The notes under the pieces are model-generated. The model made no database searches. It saw only the letters and a program-made list of their open reading frames with translations, and had not been told where the DNA came from. The translations under genes were made by a program, and so were the position numbers. This document shows, piece by piece, positions 25,554 to 39,739 of a DNA stretch of 64,000 bases (positions are counted from its first letter, which is position 1; every line of letters begins with the position of its first letter). This DNA comes from Avena insularis (taxonomy: Eukaryota > Streptophyta > Magnoliopsida > Poales > Poaceae): the NCBI GenBank assembly GCA_023614405.1, contig CM042688.1, positions 380,171,331 through 380,235,330 of the forward strand. The letters run 5' to 3'.

Positions 25554-28272
25554 ATGTCTGTTCTTTTCCTAAACCACCACCAGAGTCATTGCATGTGTGT
25601 TCTTTTTCCTAAAACACCACCAGAGTCATTGCATGTGTCTTCATTTCCTAAACCACCACCGAGTCATTGCATCTATGTTTTTTTCCTAAACCACCACCAC
25701 AGTCATTGCATATGTCTTCCTTTCCTAACCCACCACCAGAGTTATTGCATGTGTGGTCCTTTCGTAAACCACATGGATGTCATTGCATATATCTTCCTTT
25801 CCTAAACCACCAGTAGACTCATTGCATGGGTGTTCCTTTCCTAAACCACAAGGATCCACTAGGGTCATTGCATGTGTGTTCCTGTGCTAAACCACATGGA
25901 TCCACCAGTGTCATTGCACGTTTCTTCTTTTTTCCTAAACCACCAACAGAGTCATTGCATGTGTGTTCTTTTTCCTAATCCACCACTAGAGTCATTGCAT
26001 GTGTGTTCCTTTCCTAAACCACATTGATCCACCAGAGTCATTGCATGTGTCTTCCTTTCCGTAAGCACCAATAGAGTCATTACATGCGTGTTCTTTTCCT
26101 GAACCACCAATAGATTCATTGCATGTGTCTTCCTTTCCTTAACCATCACTCGAGTCATTGCATGTGTGTTCTTTTCCTAAACCACCATTAGAGTCATTGC
26201 ATGTGTGTTTTATCTAACACACCACAAGTGTCATTGCATGTGTATTCCTTTCCTAAACCACATTGTTCCCCAGAGTCATTGCATGTGTGTTCCTTTCCTA
26301 AACTACCACTAGAATCATTGCATTTGTGTTCTTTTCCTAAACCACCGCCAGAGTCATTGCATGTGTCTTCCTTTCCAAAACCACCACTAGAGTCATTGCA
26401 CGTGTGTTCTTTTCCTTAACTACCACCAGAGTCATTGCATGTGTGTTCTTTTGCTAAACCACCACCAGAGTCATTGCATGTGTCTACATTTCCTAAACCA
26501 CCACAATAGTCATTGCATCTATGCTATTTTCCTAAACCACCACAATAGTCATTGCATGTGTGTTCCTTTCCTAAACCACCACCAGATTCATTGCATGTGT
26601 GTTCCTTTCCTAAACCACATGGATGTCATTGCATGTACCTTCCTATCCTAAACCACCACTAGAGTCATTGCATGTGTGTTCCTTTCCTAAACCACACTGA
26701 TTGAGCATTGCATGTGTGTTCTTCTGCTAAACCACATGGATCCACCAGTGTGAACGCATGTGTCTTCTTTCCCTAAACCACCACCAGAGTCATTGATTTT
26801 GTGTTCTTTTCCTAATCCACCACTAGAGTCATTGCATGTGCGTTCCTTACCTAAACCACATTGATCCACCAGAGTCATTGCATGTGTCTTCCTTTCCTAA
26901 ACCACCACTAGAGTCATTGCATGTGTGTTCTTTTCCTAAACCACCACCAGAGTCATTGCATGTGTGTTCTTTTCCTGAACCACCAATAGACTCATTTCAT
27001 GTGTCTTCCTTTCCTAAGCCACCACTAGAGACATTGCATGTGTGTTCTTTTCCTAAACCACCACTAGAGTCATTATATGTGTGTTCTTTTCCTAAACCAC
27101 CACTAGTGTCATTGCATGTGTGTTCCTTTCCTAAACTACCACTAGAATCATTGCATGTGTGCTCTTTTTCTAAACCACAACTAGAGTCATTACATGTGTC
27201 TTCTTTTCCTAAAACAACACTAGAGTCCGTACATGTGTGTTCATTTTCTAAACCACCACGAGTGGCATTGCATATGTCTTCCTTTCCTAAACCACATTGA
27301 TCCACCAAAGTCATTGCATGTGTATTCCTTTCATAAACCACCACTGGAGTGATTGCATCTGTGTTCTTTTCCGAAAAACAACCAGAGTCATTGCATGTGT
27401 GTTCTTTTCCTAAACCACCACCAGTGTCATTACATATGTCTTCGTTTCCTAAACTACCAGTAGAATCATTGGATGTGTCTTCTTTTCCCAAACCACCACC
27501 TGAGTCATTGCATGTGTCTTGCTTTCCTAAACCACATGGATCCACTAGTGTCATTGCATGTGTGTTCTTTTCCTAAAACACCACTAGAGTCATTGCATGT
27601 GTTCTTTTCCTAAACCACCACCAGAGTCATTGCATGTGTGTTATTTTACTAAACCACCACCAGAGTCATTGCATGTGTGTTCTTTTCCTAAAACACCACT
27701 AGAGTCATTGCATGTGTGTTCCTTTCCAAAACAAGCACTAGAGTCATTGCATGTGTTCTTTTCCTAAACCACCACCAGAGTCATTCCATGTGTGTTCTTT
27801 TACTAAACCACCACCAGAGTCATTGCATGTGTCTTCATTTCCTAAACCACCACCAGAGTCATTGCATTTATGTTCTTTTCCTAAACCATCACCATAGTCA
27901 TTGCATGTGTCTTCCTTTCCTAAACCACTAGAGTCATTGCATTTGTGTTCCTTTCCTAAACCACATGGATGTCATTTCATGTGTCTTGCTTTACTAAACC
28001 ACCACTAGAGTTATTGCATGTGTGTTCCTTTCCTAAACCACATTGATCCACCAGAGTCATTGCATGTGTGTTCCTGTGCTAAACCACATGGATCCACTAG
28101 TGTCATTGCATGTGTCTTCTTTTCCTAAACCACCACCAGAGTCATTGCATGTGTATTATTATCCTAATCCACCACTAGAGTCATTGGATGTGTGTTCATT
28201 TCCTAAACCACGTTGAGCCACCAGAGTCATTACACGTGTCTTCCTTTCCTAAACCACCACTAGAGTCATTGC
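25554..28272 (+). repeat. HOR family F, copy 1 (about 2,719 bp)
   Basis: First of five related units. The landmark at 25554 recurs at 28273, 30512, 33273 and 36035. The unit order in 26439-27576 is the same as in 31392-32576 and also strongly resembles family B (8144-9324). F and B therefore share an ancestor, although they are separated by about 13 kb of C and D repeats. Confidence 0.75.
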
Positions 28273-30511
28273 ATGTGTGTTCTTTTCCTAAACCACCACC
28301 AGATTCATTGCATGTGTGTTCTTTTTCCTAAAACACCACCAGAGTCATTGCATGTGTCTTCATTTCCTAAACCACCACCGAGTCATTGCATCTATGTTCT
28401 TTTCCTAAACCACCACCACAGTCATTGCATGTGTCTTCCTTTCCTAACCCACCACCAGAGTTATTGCATGTGTGGTCCTTTCGTAAACCACATGGATGTC
28501 ATTGCATATATCTTCCTTTCCTAAACCACTAGTAGACTCATTGCATGGGTGTTCCTTTCCTAAACCACATGGATCCACTAGGGTCATCGCATGTGTGTTC
28601 CTGTGCTAAACCACATGGATCCACCAGTGTCATTGCACGTGTCTTCTTTTTTCCTAAACCACCAACAAAGTCATTGCATGTGTGTTCTTTTTCCTAATCC
28701 ACCACTAGAGTCATTGCATGTGTGTTCCTTTCCTAAACCACATTGATCCACCAGAGTCATTGCATGTGTCTTCCTTTTCGAAAGCACTAATAGAGTCATT
28801 ACATGCGTGTTCTTTTCCTGAACCACCAATAGAGTCATTGCATGTGTCTTCCTTTCCTAAACCACCACTAGAGTCATTGCATGTGTGTTCTTTTCCTAAA
28901 CCACCATTAGATTCATTGCATGTGTGTTTTATCTAACCCACCACAAGTGTCATTGCATGTGTATTCCTTTCCTAAACCACATTGATCCCCCAGAGTCATT
29001 GCATGTGTGTTCCTTTCCTAAACTACCACTAGAATCATTGCATGTCTGTTCTTTTCCTAAACCACCACAAAAGTCGTTGCAGGTGTCTTCCTTTCCAAAA
29101 CCACCACTAGAGTCATTGCACGTGTGTTCTTTTCCTAAACTACCACCAGAGTCATTGCATGTGTGTTCTTTTTCTAAACCACCACCAGAGTCATTGCATG
29201 TGTCTACATTTCCTAAACCACCACAAGAGTCATTGCATCTATGCTATTTTCCTAAACCACCACAATAGTCATTGCATGTGTGTTCTTTTCCTAAACCACC
29301 ACTAGAGTCATTATATGTGTGTTCTTTTCCTAAACCACCACTAGTGTCATTGCATGTGTGTTCCTTTCCTAAACTACCACTAGAATCGTTGCATGTGTGC
29401 TCTTTTTCTAAACCACAACTAGAGTCATTACATGTGTCTTCTTTTCCTAAAACAACACTAGAGTCCGTACATGTGTGTTCATTTTCTAAACCACCACGAG
29501 TGGCATTGCATATGTCTTCCTTTCCTAAACCACATTGATCCACCAAAGTCATTGCATGTGTCTTCCTTTCATAAACCACCACTAGAGTGATTGCATCTGT
29601 GTCCTTTTCCGAAAAAACAACCAGAGTCCTTGCATGTGTGTTCTTTTCCTAAACCACCACCAGTGTCATTACATGTGTCTTCGTTTCCTAAACCACCAGT
29701 AGAATCATTGGATGTGTCTTCTTTTCCCAAACCACCACCTGAGTCATTGCATGTGTCTTGCTTTCCTAAACCACATGGATCCACTAGTGTCATTGCATGT
29801 GTGTTCTTTTCCTAAAACACCACTAGAGTCATTGCATGTGTTCTTTTCCTAAACCACCACCAAAGTCATTGCATGTGTGATCTTTTACTAAACCACCACC
29901 AGAGTCATTGCATGTGTGTTCTTTTCCTAAAACACCACTAGAGTCATTGCATGTGTGTTCCTTTCCAAAACAACCACTAGAGTCATTGCATGTGTTCTTA
30001 TCCTAAACCACCACCAGAGTCATTCCATGTGTGTTCTTTTACTAAACCACCACCAGAGTCATTGCATGTGTCTTCATTTCCTAAACCACCACCAGAGTCA
30101 TTGCATTTATGTTCTTTTCCTAAACCATCACCATAGTCATTGCATGTGTCTTCCTTTCCTAAACCACTAGAGTCATTGCATTTGTGTTCCTTTCCTAAAC
30201 CACATGGATGTCATTTCATGTGTCTTCCTTTACTAAACCACCACTAGAGTTATTGCATGTGTGTTCCTTTCCTAAACCACATTGATCCACCAGAGTCATT
30301 GCATGTGTGTTCCTGTGGTAAACCACATGGATCCACTAGTGTCATTGCATGTGTCTTCTTTTCCTAAACCACCACCAGAGTCATTGCACTTGTATTATTT
30401 TCCTAATCCACCACTAGAGTCATTGGATGTGTGTTCATTTCCTAAACCACGTTGAGCCACCAGAGTCATTGCACGTGTCTTCCTTTCCTAAAGCACCACT
30501 AGAGTCATTGC
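28273..30511 (+). repeat. HOR family F, copy 2 (2,239 bp, internally deleted)
   Basis: It matches the later copies but lacks about 523 bp. At about 29282 the sequence jumps from the unit equivalent to 31510 to the unit equivalent to 31995. Both sides of the breakpoint are GCATGTGTGTTC, so the deletion fits recombination between two monomers. Confidence 0.8.
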
Positions 30512-33272
30512 ATGTGTGTTCTTTTCCTAAACCACCACCAGATTCATTGCATGTGTGTTCTTTTTCCTAAAACACCACCAGAGTCATTGCATGTGTCTTC
30601 ATTTCCTAAACCACCACCGAGTCATTGCATCTATTTTCTTTTCCTAAACCACCACCACAGTCATTGCATGTGTCTTCCTTTCCTAACCCACCACCAGAGT
30701 TATTGTGTGTGGTCCTTTCGTAAACCACATGGATGTCATTGCATATATCTTCCTTTCCTAAACCACTAGTAGACTCATTGCATGGGTGTTCTTTCCTAAA
30801 CCACATGGATCCACTAGGGTCATTGCATGTGTGTTCCTGTGCTAAACCACATGGATCCACCAGTGTCATTGCACGTGTCTTCTTTTTCCTAAACCACCAA
30901 TGAGTCATTGCATGTGTTTTCTTTTCCTAAGCCACCACTAGAGTCATTGCATGTGTGTTCCTTTCCTAAACCACATTGATCCACCAGAGTCATTGCATGT
31001 GTGTTCCTTTTTCGAAGCACCAATAGAGTCATTACATGCGTGTTCTTTTCCTGAACCACCAATAGAGTCATTGCATGTGTCTTCCTTTCCTAAACCACCA
31101 CTAGAGTCATTGCATGTGTGTTCTTTTCCTAAACCACCATTAGAGTCATTGCATGTGTGTTTTATCTAACCCACCACAAGTGTCATTGCATGTGTATTCC
31201 TTTCCTAAACCACATTGATCCCCCAGAGTCATTGCATGTGTGTTCCTTTCCTAAACTACCACTAGAATCATTGCATGTGTGTTCTTTTCCTAAACCACCA
31301 CCAGAGTCATTGCATGTGTCTTCCTTTCCAAAACCACCACTAGAGTCATTGCACGTGTGTTCTTTTCCTAAACTACCACCAGAGTCATTGCATGTGTGTT
31401 CTTTTGCTAAACCACCACCAGAGTCATTGCATGTGTCTACATTTCCTAAACCACCACAAGAGTCATTGCATCCATGCTATTTTCCTAAACCACCACAATA
31501 GTCATTGCATGTGTGTTCCTTTCCTAAACCACCACCAGATTCATTGCATGTGTGTTCCTTTCCTAAACCACATGGATGTCATTGCATGTACCTTCCTATC
31601 CTAAACCACCACTAGAGTGATTGCATGTGTGTTCCTTTCCTAAACCACACTGATTGAGCATTGCATGTGTGTTCTTCTGCTAAACCACATGGATCCACCA
31701 GTGTGAACGCATGTGTCTTCTTTCCCTAAACCACCACCAGAGTCATTGATTTTGTGTTCTTTTCCTAATCCACCACTAGAGTCATTGCATGTGTGTTCCT
31801 TACCTAAACCACATTGATCCACCCGAGTCATTGCATGTGTCTTCCTTTCCTAAACCACCACTAGAGTCATTGCATGTGTGTTCTTTTCCTAAACCACCAC
31901 CAGAGTCATTGCATGTGTGTTCTTTTCCTGAACCACCAATAGACTCATTTCATGTGTCTTCCTTTACTAAGCCACCACTAGAGTCATTGCATGTGTGTTC
32001 TTTTCCTAAACCACCACTAGAGTCATTATATGTGTGTTCTTTTCCTAAACCACCACTAGTGTCATTGCATGTGTATTACTTTCCTAAACCACATTGATCC
32101 ACCAGAGTCATTGCATGTGTGTTCCTTTCCTAAACTACCACTAGAATCATTGCATGTGTGCTCTTTTTCTAAACCACAACTAGAGTCATTACATGTGTCT
32201 TCTTTTCCTAAAACAACACTAGAGTCCGTACATGTGTGTTCATTTTCTAAACCACCATGAGTGGCATTGCATATGTCTTCCTTTCCTAAACCACATTGAT
32301 CCACCAAAGTCATTGCATGTGTCTTCCTTTCATAAACCACCACTAGAGTGATTGCATCTGTGTTCTTTTCCGAAAAAACAACCAGAGTCATTGCATGTGT
32401 GTTCTTTTCCTAAACCACCAACAGTGTCATTACATGTGTCTTCGTTTCCTAAACCACTAGTAGAATCATTGGTTATGTCTTCTTTTCCCAAACCACCACC
32501 TGAGTCATTGCATGTGTCTTGCTTTCCTAAACCACATGGATCCACTAGTGTCATTGCATGTGTGTTCTTTTCCTAAAACACCACTAGAGTCATTGCATGT
32601 GTTCTTTTCCTAAACCACCACCAAAGTCATTGCATGTGTGATCTTTTACTAAACCACCACCAGAGTCATTGCATGTGTGTTCTTTTCCTAAAACACCACT
32701 AGAGTCATTGCATGTGTGTTCCTTTCCAAAACAACCACTAGAGTCATTGCATGTGTTCTTATCCTAAACCACCACCAGAGTCATTCCATGTGTGTTCTTT
32801 TACTAAACCACCACCAGAGTCATTGCATGTGTCTTCATTTCCTAAACCACCACCAGAGTCATTGCATTTATGTTCTTTTCCTAAACCATCACCATAGTCA
32901 TTGCATGTGTCTTCCTTTCCTAAACCACTAGAGTCATTGCATTTGTGTTCCTTTCCTAAACCACATGGATGTCATTTCATGTGTCTTCCTTTACTAAACC
33001 ACCACTAGAGTTATTGAATGTGTGTTCCTTTCCTAAACCACATTGATCCACCAGAGTCATTGCATGTGTGTTCCTGTGGTAAACCACATGGATCCACTAG
33101 TGTCATTGCATGTGTCTTCTTTTCCTAAACCACCACCAGAGTCATTGCATGTGTATTCTTATCCTAATCCACCACTAGAGTCATTGGATGTGTGTTCATT
33201 TCCTAAACCACGTTGAGCCACCAGAGTCATTGCACGTGTCTTCCTTTCCTAAAGCACCACTAGAGTCATTGC
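30512..33272 (+). repeat. HOR family F, copy 3 (2,761 bp)
   Basis: Full-length family F unit, nearly identical to the next two copies (31789/34551 and 32352/35114 are 2,762 bp apart). A CATG loss in TTATTGTGTGTGG near 30702 is shared with copy 5 (36226) but not with copy 4 (33462), so variants are distributed non-linearly among the copies. Confidence 0.85.
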
Positions 33273-36034
33273 ATGTGTGTTCTTTTCCTAAACCACCACC
33301 AGATTCATTGCATGTGTGTTCTTTTTCCTAAAACACCACCAGAGTCATTGCATGTGTCTTCATTTCCTAAACCACCACCGAGTCATTGCATCTATTTTCT
33401 TTTCCTAAACCACCACCACAGTCATTGCATGTGTCTTCCTTTCCTAACCCACCACCAGAGTTATTGCATGTGTGGTCCTTTCGTAAACCACATGGATGTC
33501 ATTGCATATATCTTCCTTTCCTAAACCACTAGTAGACTCATTGCATGGGTGTTCCTTTCCTAAACCACATGGATCCACTAGGGTCATTGCATGTGTGTTC
33601 CTGTGCTAAACCACATGGATCCACCAGTGTCATTGCACGTGTCTTCTTTTTTCCTAAACCACCAACAGAGTCATTGCATGTGTGTTCTTTTTCCTAATCC
33701 ACCACTAGAGTCATTGCATGTGTGTTCCTTTCCTAAACCACATTGATCCACCAGAGTCATTGCATGTGTGTTCCTTTTCGAAAGCACCAATAGAGTCATT
33801 ACATGCGTGTTCTTTTCCTGAACCACCAATAGAGTCATTGCATGTGTCTTCCTTTCCTAAACCACCACTAGAGTCATTGCATGTGTGTTCTTTTCCTAAA
33901 CCACCATTAGAGTCATTGCATGTGTGTTTTATCTAACCCACCACAAGTGTCATTGCATGTGTATTCCTTTCCTAAACCACATTGATCCCCCAGAGTCATT
34001 GCATGTGTGTTCCTTTCCTAAACTACCACTAGAATCATTGCATGTGTGTTCTTTTCCTAAACCACCACCAGAGTCATTGCATGTGTCTTCCTTTCCAAAA
34101 CCACCACTAGAGTCATTGCACGTGTGTTCTTTTCCTAAACTACCACCAGAGTCATTGCATGTGTGTTCTTTTCCTAAACCACCACAAGAGTCATTGCATG
34201 TGTCTACATTTCCTAAACCACCACAAGAGTCATTGCATCCATGCTATTTTCCTAAACCACCACAATAGTCATTGCATGTGTGTTCCTTTCCTAAACCACC
34301 ACCAGATTCATTGCATGTGTTCCTTTCCTAAACCACATGGATGTCATTGCATGTACCTTCCTATCCTAAACCACCACTAGAGTGATTGCATGTGTGTTCC
34401 TTTCCTAAACCACACTGATTGAGCATTGCATGTGTGTTCTTCATAAACCACATGGATCCACCAAGGTGAACGCATGTGTCTTCTTTCCTAAACCACCACC
34501 AGAGTCATTGATTTTGTGTTCTTTTCCTAATCCACCACTAGAGTCATTGCATGTGTGTTCCTTACCTAAACCACATTGATCCACCCGAGTCATTGCATGT
34601 GTCTTCCTTTCCTAAACCACCACTAGAGTCATTGCATGTGTGTTCTTTTCCTAAACCACCACCAGAGTCATTGCATGTGTGTTCTTTTCCTGAACCACCA
34701 ATAGACTCATTTCATGTGTCTTCCTTTACTAAGCCACCACTAGAGTCATTGCATGTGTGTTCTTTTCCTAAACCACCACTAGAGTCATTATATGTGTGTT
34801 CTTTTCCTAAACCACCACTAGTGTCATTGCATGTGTATTACTTTCCTAAACCACATTGATCCACCAGAGTCATTGCATGTGTGTTCCTTTCCTAAACTAC
34901 CACTAGAATCATTGCATGTGTGCTCTTTTTCTAAACCACAACTAGAGTCATTACATGTGTCTTCTTTTCCTAAAACAACACTAGAGTCCGTACATGTGTG
35001 TTCATTTTCTAAACCACCATGAGTGGCATTGCATATGTCTTCCTTTCCTAAACCACATTGATCCACCAAAGTCATTGCATGTGTCTTCCTTTCATAAACC
35101 ACCACTAGAGTGATTGCATCTGTGTTCTTTTCCGAAAAAACAACCAGAGTCATTGCATGTGTGTTCTTTTCCTAAACCACCAACAGTGTCATTACATGTG
35201 TCTTCGTTTCCTAAACCACTAGTAGAATCATTGGTTATGTCTTCTTTTCCCAAACCACCACCTGAGTCATTGCATGTGTCTTGCTTTCCTAAACCACATG
35301 GATCCACTAGTGTCATTGCATGTGTGTTCTTTTCCTAAAACACCACTAGAGTCATTGCATGTGTTCTTTTCCTAAACCACCACCAAAGTCATTGCATGTG
35401 TGATCTTTTACTAAACCACCACCAGAGTCATTGCATGTGTGTTCTTTTCCTAAAACACCACTAGAGTCATTGCATGTGTGTTCCTTTCCAAAACAACCAC
35501 TAGAGTCATTGCATGTGTTCTTATCCTAAACCACCACCAGAGTCATTCCATGTGTGTTCTTTTACTAAACCACCACCAGAGTCATTGCATGTGTCTTCAT
35601 TTCCTAAACCACCACCAGAGTCATTGCATTTATGTTCTTTTCCTAAACCATCACCATAGTCATTGCATGTGTCTTCCTTTCCTAAACCACTAGAGTCATT
35701 GCATTTGTGTTCCTTTCCTAAACCACATGGATGTCATTTCATGTGTCTTCCTTTACTAAACCACCACTAGAGTTATTGAATGTGTGTTCCTTTCCTAAAC
35801 CACATTGATCCACCAGAGTCATTGCATGTGTGTTCCTGTGGTAAACCACATGGATCCACTAGTGTCATTGCATGTGTCTTCTTTTCCTAAACCACCACCA
35901 GAGTCATTGCATGTGTATTCTTATCCTAATCCACCACTAGAGTCATTGGATGTGTGTTCATTTCCTAAACCACGTTGAGCCACCAGAGTCATTGCACGTG
36001 TCTTCCTTTCCTAAAGCACCACTAGAGTCATTGC
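33273..36034 (+). repeat. HOR family F, copy 4 (2,762 bp)
   Basis: Full-length copy. It has private small deletions near 34318 (loss of TG before TTCC) and 34439 (CTTCATAAACC where the others have CTTCTGCTAAACC). The latter is a loss inside a CTG. Confidence 0.85.
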
Positions 36035-38797
36035 ATGTGTGTTCTTTTCCTAAACCACCACCAGATTCATTGCATGTGTGTTCTTTTTCCTAAAACACCA
36101 CCAGAGTCATTGCATGTGTCTTCATTTCCTAAACCACCACCGAGTCATTGCATCTATTTTCTTTTCCTAAACCACCACCACAGTCATTGCATGTGTCTTC
36201 CTTTCCTAACCCACCACCAGAGTTATTGTGTGTGGTCCTTTCGTAAACCACATGGATGTCATTGCATATATCTTCCTTTCCTAAACCACTAGTAGACTCA
36301 TTGCATGGGTGTTCCTTTCCTAAACCACATGGATCCACTAGGGTCATTGCATGTGTGTTCCTGTGCTAAACCACATGGATCCACCAGTGTCATTGCACGT
36401 GTCTTCTTTTTTCCTAAACCACCAACAGAGTCATTGCATGTGTGTTCTTTTTCCTAATCCACCACTAGAGTCATTGCATGTGTGTTCCTTTCCTAAACCA
36501 CATTGATCCACCAGAGTCATTGCATGTGTGTTCCTTTTCGAAAGCACCAATAGAGTCATTACATGCGTGTTCTTTTCCTGAACCACCAATAGAGTCATTG
36601 CATGTGTCTTCCTTTCCTAAACCACCACTAGAGTCATTGCATGTGTGTTCTTTTCCTAAACCACCATTAGAGTCATTGCATGTGTGTTTTATCTAACCCA
36701 CCACAAGTGTCATTGCATGTGTATTCCTTTCCTAAACCACATTGATCCCCCAGAGTCATTGCATGTGTGTTCCTTTCCTAAACTACCACTAGAATCATTG
36801 CATGTGTGTTCTTTTCCTAAACCACCACCAGAGTCATTGCATGTGTCTTCCTTTCCAAAACCACCACTAGAGTCATTGCACGTGTGTTCTTTTCCTAAAC
36901 TACCACCAGAGTCATTGCATGTGTGTTCTTTTGCTAAACCACCACCAGAGTCATTGCATGTGTCTACATTTCCTAAACCACCACAAGAGTCATTGCATCC
37001 ATGCTATTTTCCTAAACCACCACAATAGTCATTGCATGTGTGTTCCTTTCCTAAACCACCACCAGATTCATTGCATGTGTGTTCCTTTCCTAAACCACAT
37101 GGATGTCATTGCATGTACCTTCCTATCCTAAACCACCACTAGAGTGATTGCATGTGTGTTCCTTTCCTAAACCACACTGATTGAGCATTGCATGTGTGTT
37201 CTTCTGCTAAACCACATGGATCCACCAGTGTGAACGCATGTGTCTTCTTTCCCTAAACCACCACCAGAGTCATTGATTTTGTGTTCTTTTCCTAATCCAC
37301 CACTAGAGTCATTGCATGTGTGTTCCTTACCTAAACCACATTGATCCACCCGAGTCATTGCATGTGTCTTCCTTTCCTAAACCACCACTAGAGTCATTGC
37401 ATGTGTTCTTTTCCTAAACCACCACCAGAGTCATTGCATGTGTGTTCTTTTCCTGAACCACCAATAGACTCATTTCATGTGTCTTCCTTTACTAAGCCAC
37501 CACTAGAGTCATTGCATGTGTGTTCTTTTCCTAAACCACCACTAGAGTCATTATATGTGTGTTCTTTTCCTAAACCACCACTAGTGTCATTGCATGTGTA
37601 TTACTTTCCTAAACCACATTGATCCACCAGAGTCATTGCATGTGTGTTCCTTTCCTAAACTACCACTAGAATCATTGCATGTGTGCTCTTTTTCTAAACC
37701 ACAACTAGAGTCATTACATGTGTCTTCTTTTCCTAAAACAACACTAGAGTCCGTACATGTGTGTTCATTTTCTAAACCACCATGAGTGGCATTGCATATG
37801 TCTTCCTTTCCTAAACCACATTGATCCACCAAAGTCATTGCATGTGTCTTCCTTTCATAAACCACCACTAGAGTGATTGCATCTGTGTTCTTTTCCGAAA
37901 AAACAACCAGAGTCATTGCATGTGTGTTCTTTTCCTAAACCACCACCAGTGTCATTACATGTGTCTTCGTTTCCTAAACCACTAGTAGAATCATTGGTTG
38001 TGTCTTCTTTTCCCAAACCACCACCTGAGTCATTGCATGTGTCTTGCTTTCCTAAACCACATGGATCCACTAGTGTCATTGCATGTGTGTTCTTTTCCTA
38101 AAACACCACTGGAGTCATTGCATGTGTTCTTTTCCTAAACCACCACCAGAGTCATTGCATGTGTGTTCTTTTACTAAACCACCACCAGAGTCATTGCATG
38201 TGTGTTCTCTTCCTAAAACACCACTAGAGTCATTGCATGTGTGTTCCTTTCCAAAACCACCACTAGAGTCATTGCATGTGTTCTTTTCCTAAACCACCAC
38301 CAGAGTCATTCCATGTGTGTTCTTTTACTAAACCACCACCAGAGTCATTGCATGTGTCTTCATTTCCTAAACCACCACCAGAGTCATTGCATTTATGTTG
38401 TTTTCCTAAACCATCACCATAGTCATTGCATGTGTCTTCCTTTCCTAAACGACTAGAGTCATTGCATTTGTGTTCCTTTCCTAAACCACATGGATGTCAT
38501 TTCATGTGTCTTCCTTTCCTAAACCACCACTAGAGTTATTGCATGTGTGTTCCTTTCCTAAACCACATTGATCCACCAGAGTCATTGCATGTGTGTTCCT
38601 GTGCTAAACCACATGGATCCACTAGTGTCATTGCATGTGTCTTCTTTTCCTAAACCACCACAAGAGTCATTGCATGTGTATTCCTATCCTAATCCACCAC
38701 TAGAGTCATTGGATGTGTGTTCATGTCCTAAACCACGTTGAGCCACCAGAGTCATTGCACGTGTCTTCCTTTCCTAAACCACCACTAGAGTCATTGC
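36035..38797 (+). repeat. HOR family F, copy 5 (about 2,763 bp)
   Basis: Fifth copy, matching 33273-36034 throughout. Its last 0.7 kb is also the start of the 1.63-kb family G duplication, so families F and G overlap at 38113-38797. Confidence 0.8.
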
Positions 38798-39739
38798 ATG
38801 TGTGTTCTTTTCCTAAACCACCACCAGATTCATTCCATGTGTATTCTTTTCCTGAACCACTAATAGAGTCATTGCATGTCTCTTCCTTTCCTAAACCACC
38901 ACTAGAGTCATTGCATGGGTGTTATTTTCCTAAACCACTACTAGAGTTATTGCATGTGTGTCATTTTCTAAACTACCACGAGTGTCATTGCATATGTATT
39001 CCTTTCCTAAACCACATTGATCCACCAAAGTCATTGCATGTGTCTTCCTTTCATAAACCACCAGAGTCATTGCATCTGTGTTCTTTCCAAAACAACAACC
39101 AGAGTCATTGCATGTGTGTTCTTTCCTAAACCACCACCAGTGTCATTACATGTGTCTTCCTTTCCTAAACCACCAGTAGAGTCATTGGATGTGTCTTCTT
39201 TTCCTAAACCACCACCAGAGTCATTGCATGTGTCTTACTTTCCTAAACCACATGGATCCACCAGTGTCATTGCATGTGTGTTCTTTTCTAATACACCACT
39301 AGAGTCATTGCATGTGTGTTCCTTTCCAAAACCACCACTAGAGTCATTGCATATGTTCTTTTCCTAAACCACCACGAGAGTCATTGCATGTGTGTTCTTT
39401 TACTAAACAACCACCAGAGTCATAGCATGTGTCTTCATTTTCTAAACCACCACCAGAGTCATTACATCTATGTTCTTTTCCTAAACCACCACCATAGTCA
39501 TTGCATGTGTCTTCCATTCCTAAACCACCAGAGTCATTGCATGTGTGTTCCTTTCCTAAACCACATGGATGTCATTTCATGTGTCTTCCTTTCCTAAACT
39601 AGCACTAGAGTTATTGCATGTGTGTTCCTTTCCTAAACCAAATTGACCCACCAGAGTCATTGCATGTGTGTTCCTATGCTAAACTACATGGATCCACTAG
39701 TGTCATTGCATGTGTCTTCTTTTCCTAAACCACCACCAG
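38113..39739 (+). repeat. HOR family G, copy 1 (1,627 bp)
   Basis: It matches 39740-41371 at an offset of 1,627 bp (38241/39868, 38713/40340), changing to 1,632 bp after 39060. The five missing bases are a CTG loss at about 39062 (CACCAGAG where copy 2 has CACCACTGGAG) and single T losses in two T runs (about 39084 and 39122). Confidence 0.85.
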
